Origin: an uncultured Collinsella sp.
GTDB lineage: Bacteria; Actinomycetota; Coriobacteriia; Coriobacteriales; Coriobacteriaceae
Assembly: GCA_900555815.1 (NCBI GenBank)
Contig: USMR01000074.1
Span: 1-5,589 of the forward strand
Length of the DNA stretch: 5,589 bases
Direction of reading: 5' to 3'
The position numbers and the translations under genes were made by a program. Numbering within the stretch: the first letter of the stretch is position 1; each line of letters starts with the position of its first letter. The notes under the pieces are model-generated. The model was given only the letters and a program-made list of their open reading frames with translations, searched no databases and was not told the origin of the DNA. Positions 4,407 to 5,589 of this stretch are shown piece by piece.

Positions 4407-5589
4407 GCGAAACGGATCCGTTTTTCTTGATGCGGGCGAGTATGTTTTTGAGCTTGTTAAAGTCGAGCGGTTTGGACAGATGGGCGTTCATGCCGGCATC
4501 GTGTGCCGCCTTGGCGTCCTCGGCAAAGGCGTTGGCGGTGAGCGCGATGATGGGGATATCGGCTGCATCGACCTTCTCGCTCAGACGAATCGCGCGGGTT
4601 GCCTCATAGCCGTCCATGCCCGGCATCATGATGTCCATCAGAATCGCATCGAAGCTGCCGGCGGGACGGCCAACGTATAGGTCGACCGCTTCGTTGCCAT
4701 CGGCGGCGCGAGTTACGACAATGCCTTCGCTTTCGAGCAGCGTCTGGGCAATCTCGGCATTCAATTCGTTGTCTTCGGCGAGCAACACGTTCATGTCGGC
4801 GAGCGAGCAGTCGAGCACCCCCTCGACCGTATCTGCCCGCGCCTGAGGGTTCTTGTCGATATCGAGCGGAATCTGGACGTTGAACGTACTCCCCACGCCA
4901 ACCTCACTCGAAATCTCAATCGTACCGCCCATCAGTTCAATAAGCGACTTGACGATTGGCATGCCCATGCCGGTTCCTTGGAACTTGCTGCGCGCATCGT
5001 CACCTTCTTGGGCAAACGGTTCATAGATATGCTTTAAAAACTCGGGAGCCATGCCAATGCCGGTATCCGAAACGCTAAAGCAAAAGAGCGCGCGCCCATC
5101 ATCGAGTGGCTTGGTCTTTGAACTAAAGGTGACGGAGCCGCCGCGCTTGTTGTACTTAATGCTGTTGTCTAACAGGTTGATTATGATCTGTCGGATATGG
5201 GTGGGACTGCCGATCATGTATGGCCCCGTGGCGTACGGCAGACTATTGTCCTGCATTGTGATGCCGTTATCGGATGCGCGGAGCTTGCACAGCACCAGCG
5301 TATCGTCACAGAGCTCTTTGAGGTTAAAAGGCGCATGTTCCAGAGTTAGCTTGCGGTCTTCGATTTTGCCCATCTCGAGGATGTCGTTGATCAGCGAGAG
5401 TAGGTGATTGGCGGCAACACGCGCCTTGGCGCGGCTTTCGCGGGCGGCCTGCATGTCGCCGTCTTTCAATTCCTCAATTTCGATAAGACCCAGGATGCCG
5501 TTGAGTGGCGTACGGATGTCGTGGCTCATGTTGAACAGAAAACGTGTTTTTGCTTCGTTGGCAGACTGTGCTTCCTGTACGGCTTTTTC
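4402..5589 (-). CDS. Hybrid sensor histidine kinase with receiver domain (5' end outside window)
   Basis: The open frame continues past the right edge, so only the C-terminal 395 residues are visible. The first 20 (EKAVQEAQSANEAKTRFLFN) are the coiled-coil linker that typically precedes the dimerisation domain. Numbering from the first visible residue: H-box MSHDIRTPLNG with phosphoacceptor H23; HATPase N-box NLLDNSIKYN with N142; G1 box DTGIGM at 175-180; F-box EPFAQEG; G2 box GTGMGM at 205-210. A receiver domain follows from about residue 261: MNVLLAEDNELN with the acidic pair, phosphoacceptor D319 in LMDIMMPGMDG, ALTAN, and K373 in SKPL. All catalytic residues are present. No Hpt domain follows; the protein ends in a short basic tail. 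The sensor region, and hence the stimulus, is beyond the window. Phosphate probably passes from H23 to D319. The NimA-like gene lies 42 nt downstream. A methionine at 5529 is internal, not the start. Confidence 0.93.
   Translation of the reverse strand, partial: EKAVQEAQSANEAKTRFLFNMSHDIRTPLNGILGLIEIEELKDGDMQAARESRAKARVAANHLLSLINDILEMGKIEDRKLTLEHAPFNLKELCDDTLVLCKLRASDNGITMQDNSLPYATGPYMIGSPTHIRQIIINLLDNSIKYNKRGGSVTFSSKTKPLDDGRALFCFSVSDTGIGMAPEFLKHIYEPFAQEGDDARSKFQGTGMGMPIVKSLIELMGGTIEISSEVGVGSTFNVQIPLDIDKNPQARADTVEGVLDCSLADMNVLLAEDNELNAEIAQTLLESEGIVVTRAADGNEAVDLYVGRPAGSFDAILMDIMMPGMDGYEATRAIRLSEKVDAADIPIIALTANAFAEDAKAAHDAGMNAHLSKPLDFNKLKNILARIKKNGSVSL
4410..4423. repeat. 14-bp perfect palindrome at the kinase 3' end
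   Basis: AAACGGATCCGTTT is a perfect palindrome across the last codons of the histidine kinase gene, just upstream of the TATAGT element. It could be an operator for the downstream NimA-like gene or simply a coincidence of coding sequence. Confidence 0.35.

Noticed and set aside
1..5589. tRNA or rRNA genes
   Set aside because: No cloverleaf with the T-loop pattern and no rRNA-like stretch was seen in any gap; the gene-free gaps are short.

Overview
The window reads as a piece of a high-GC actinobacterial chromosome. The best guess is a gut Coriobacteriia member such as Collinsella. That rests on the overall protein flavour (MalY/PatB-type aminotransferase, TrmO, NimA-like flavoprotein, HATPase/REC hybrid kinase), strong GGAGG-type ribosome sites and one apparently leaderless start. 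It is an inference, not a marker-gene identification.

Layout from left to right. (1) Positions 2-151 (- strand) hold the first codons of an IS110-family transposase. The recognisable part stops after about 26 residues, and an unrelated tail runs to a stop at the window edge. (2) Positions 152-454 carry no gene. They hold a very GC-rich, hairpin-dense stretch where an IS110 element would encode its bridge RNA, then a 36-bp near-perfect palindrome. (3) Positions 455-1579 (- strand) hold a probable two-gene unit: an unusual regulator with XRE helix-turn-helix, zinc ribbon and TipAS-type ligand domain, followed by a small CPYC glutaredoxin. (4) Divergent to it, positions 1721-2458 (+) encode TrmO (tRNA m6t6A37 methyltransferase), apparently leaderless. 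(5) Positions 2571-3785 (+) encode a MalY/PatB-family PLP-dependent C-S lyase or aminotransferase. It ends at a very stable hairpin (3796-3837) that also faces the convergent gene on the other side. (6) Positions 3880-5589 (- strand) hold the 3' part of a hybrid histidine kinase, followed 42 nt later by a NimA/PNPOx-like FMN split-barrel protein.

Functionally, most of the window is ordinary housekeeping and sensory content. The regulator plus glutaredoxin pair suggests a small-molecule- or redox-responsive unit; its promoter is clear and has a dyad next to the -35 box. The least explained part is the left end (1-440): a broken IS110 start, a possible bridge-RNA region, and a REP-like palindrome next to it that could be a dispersed repeat or an insertion target.
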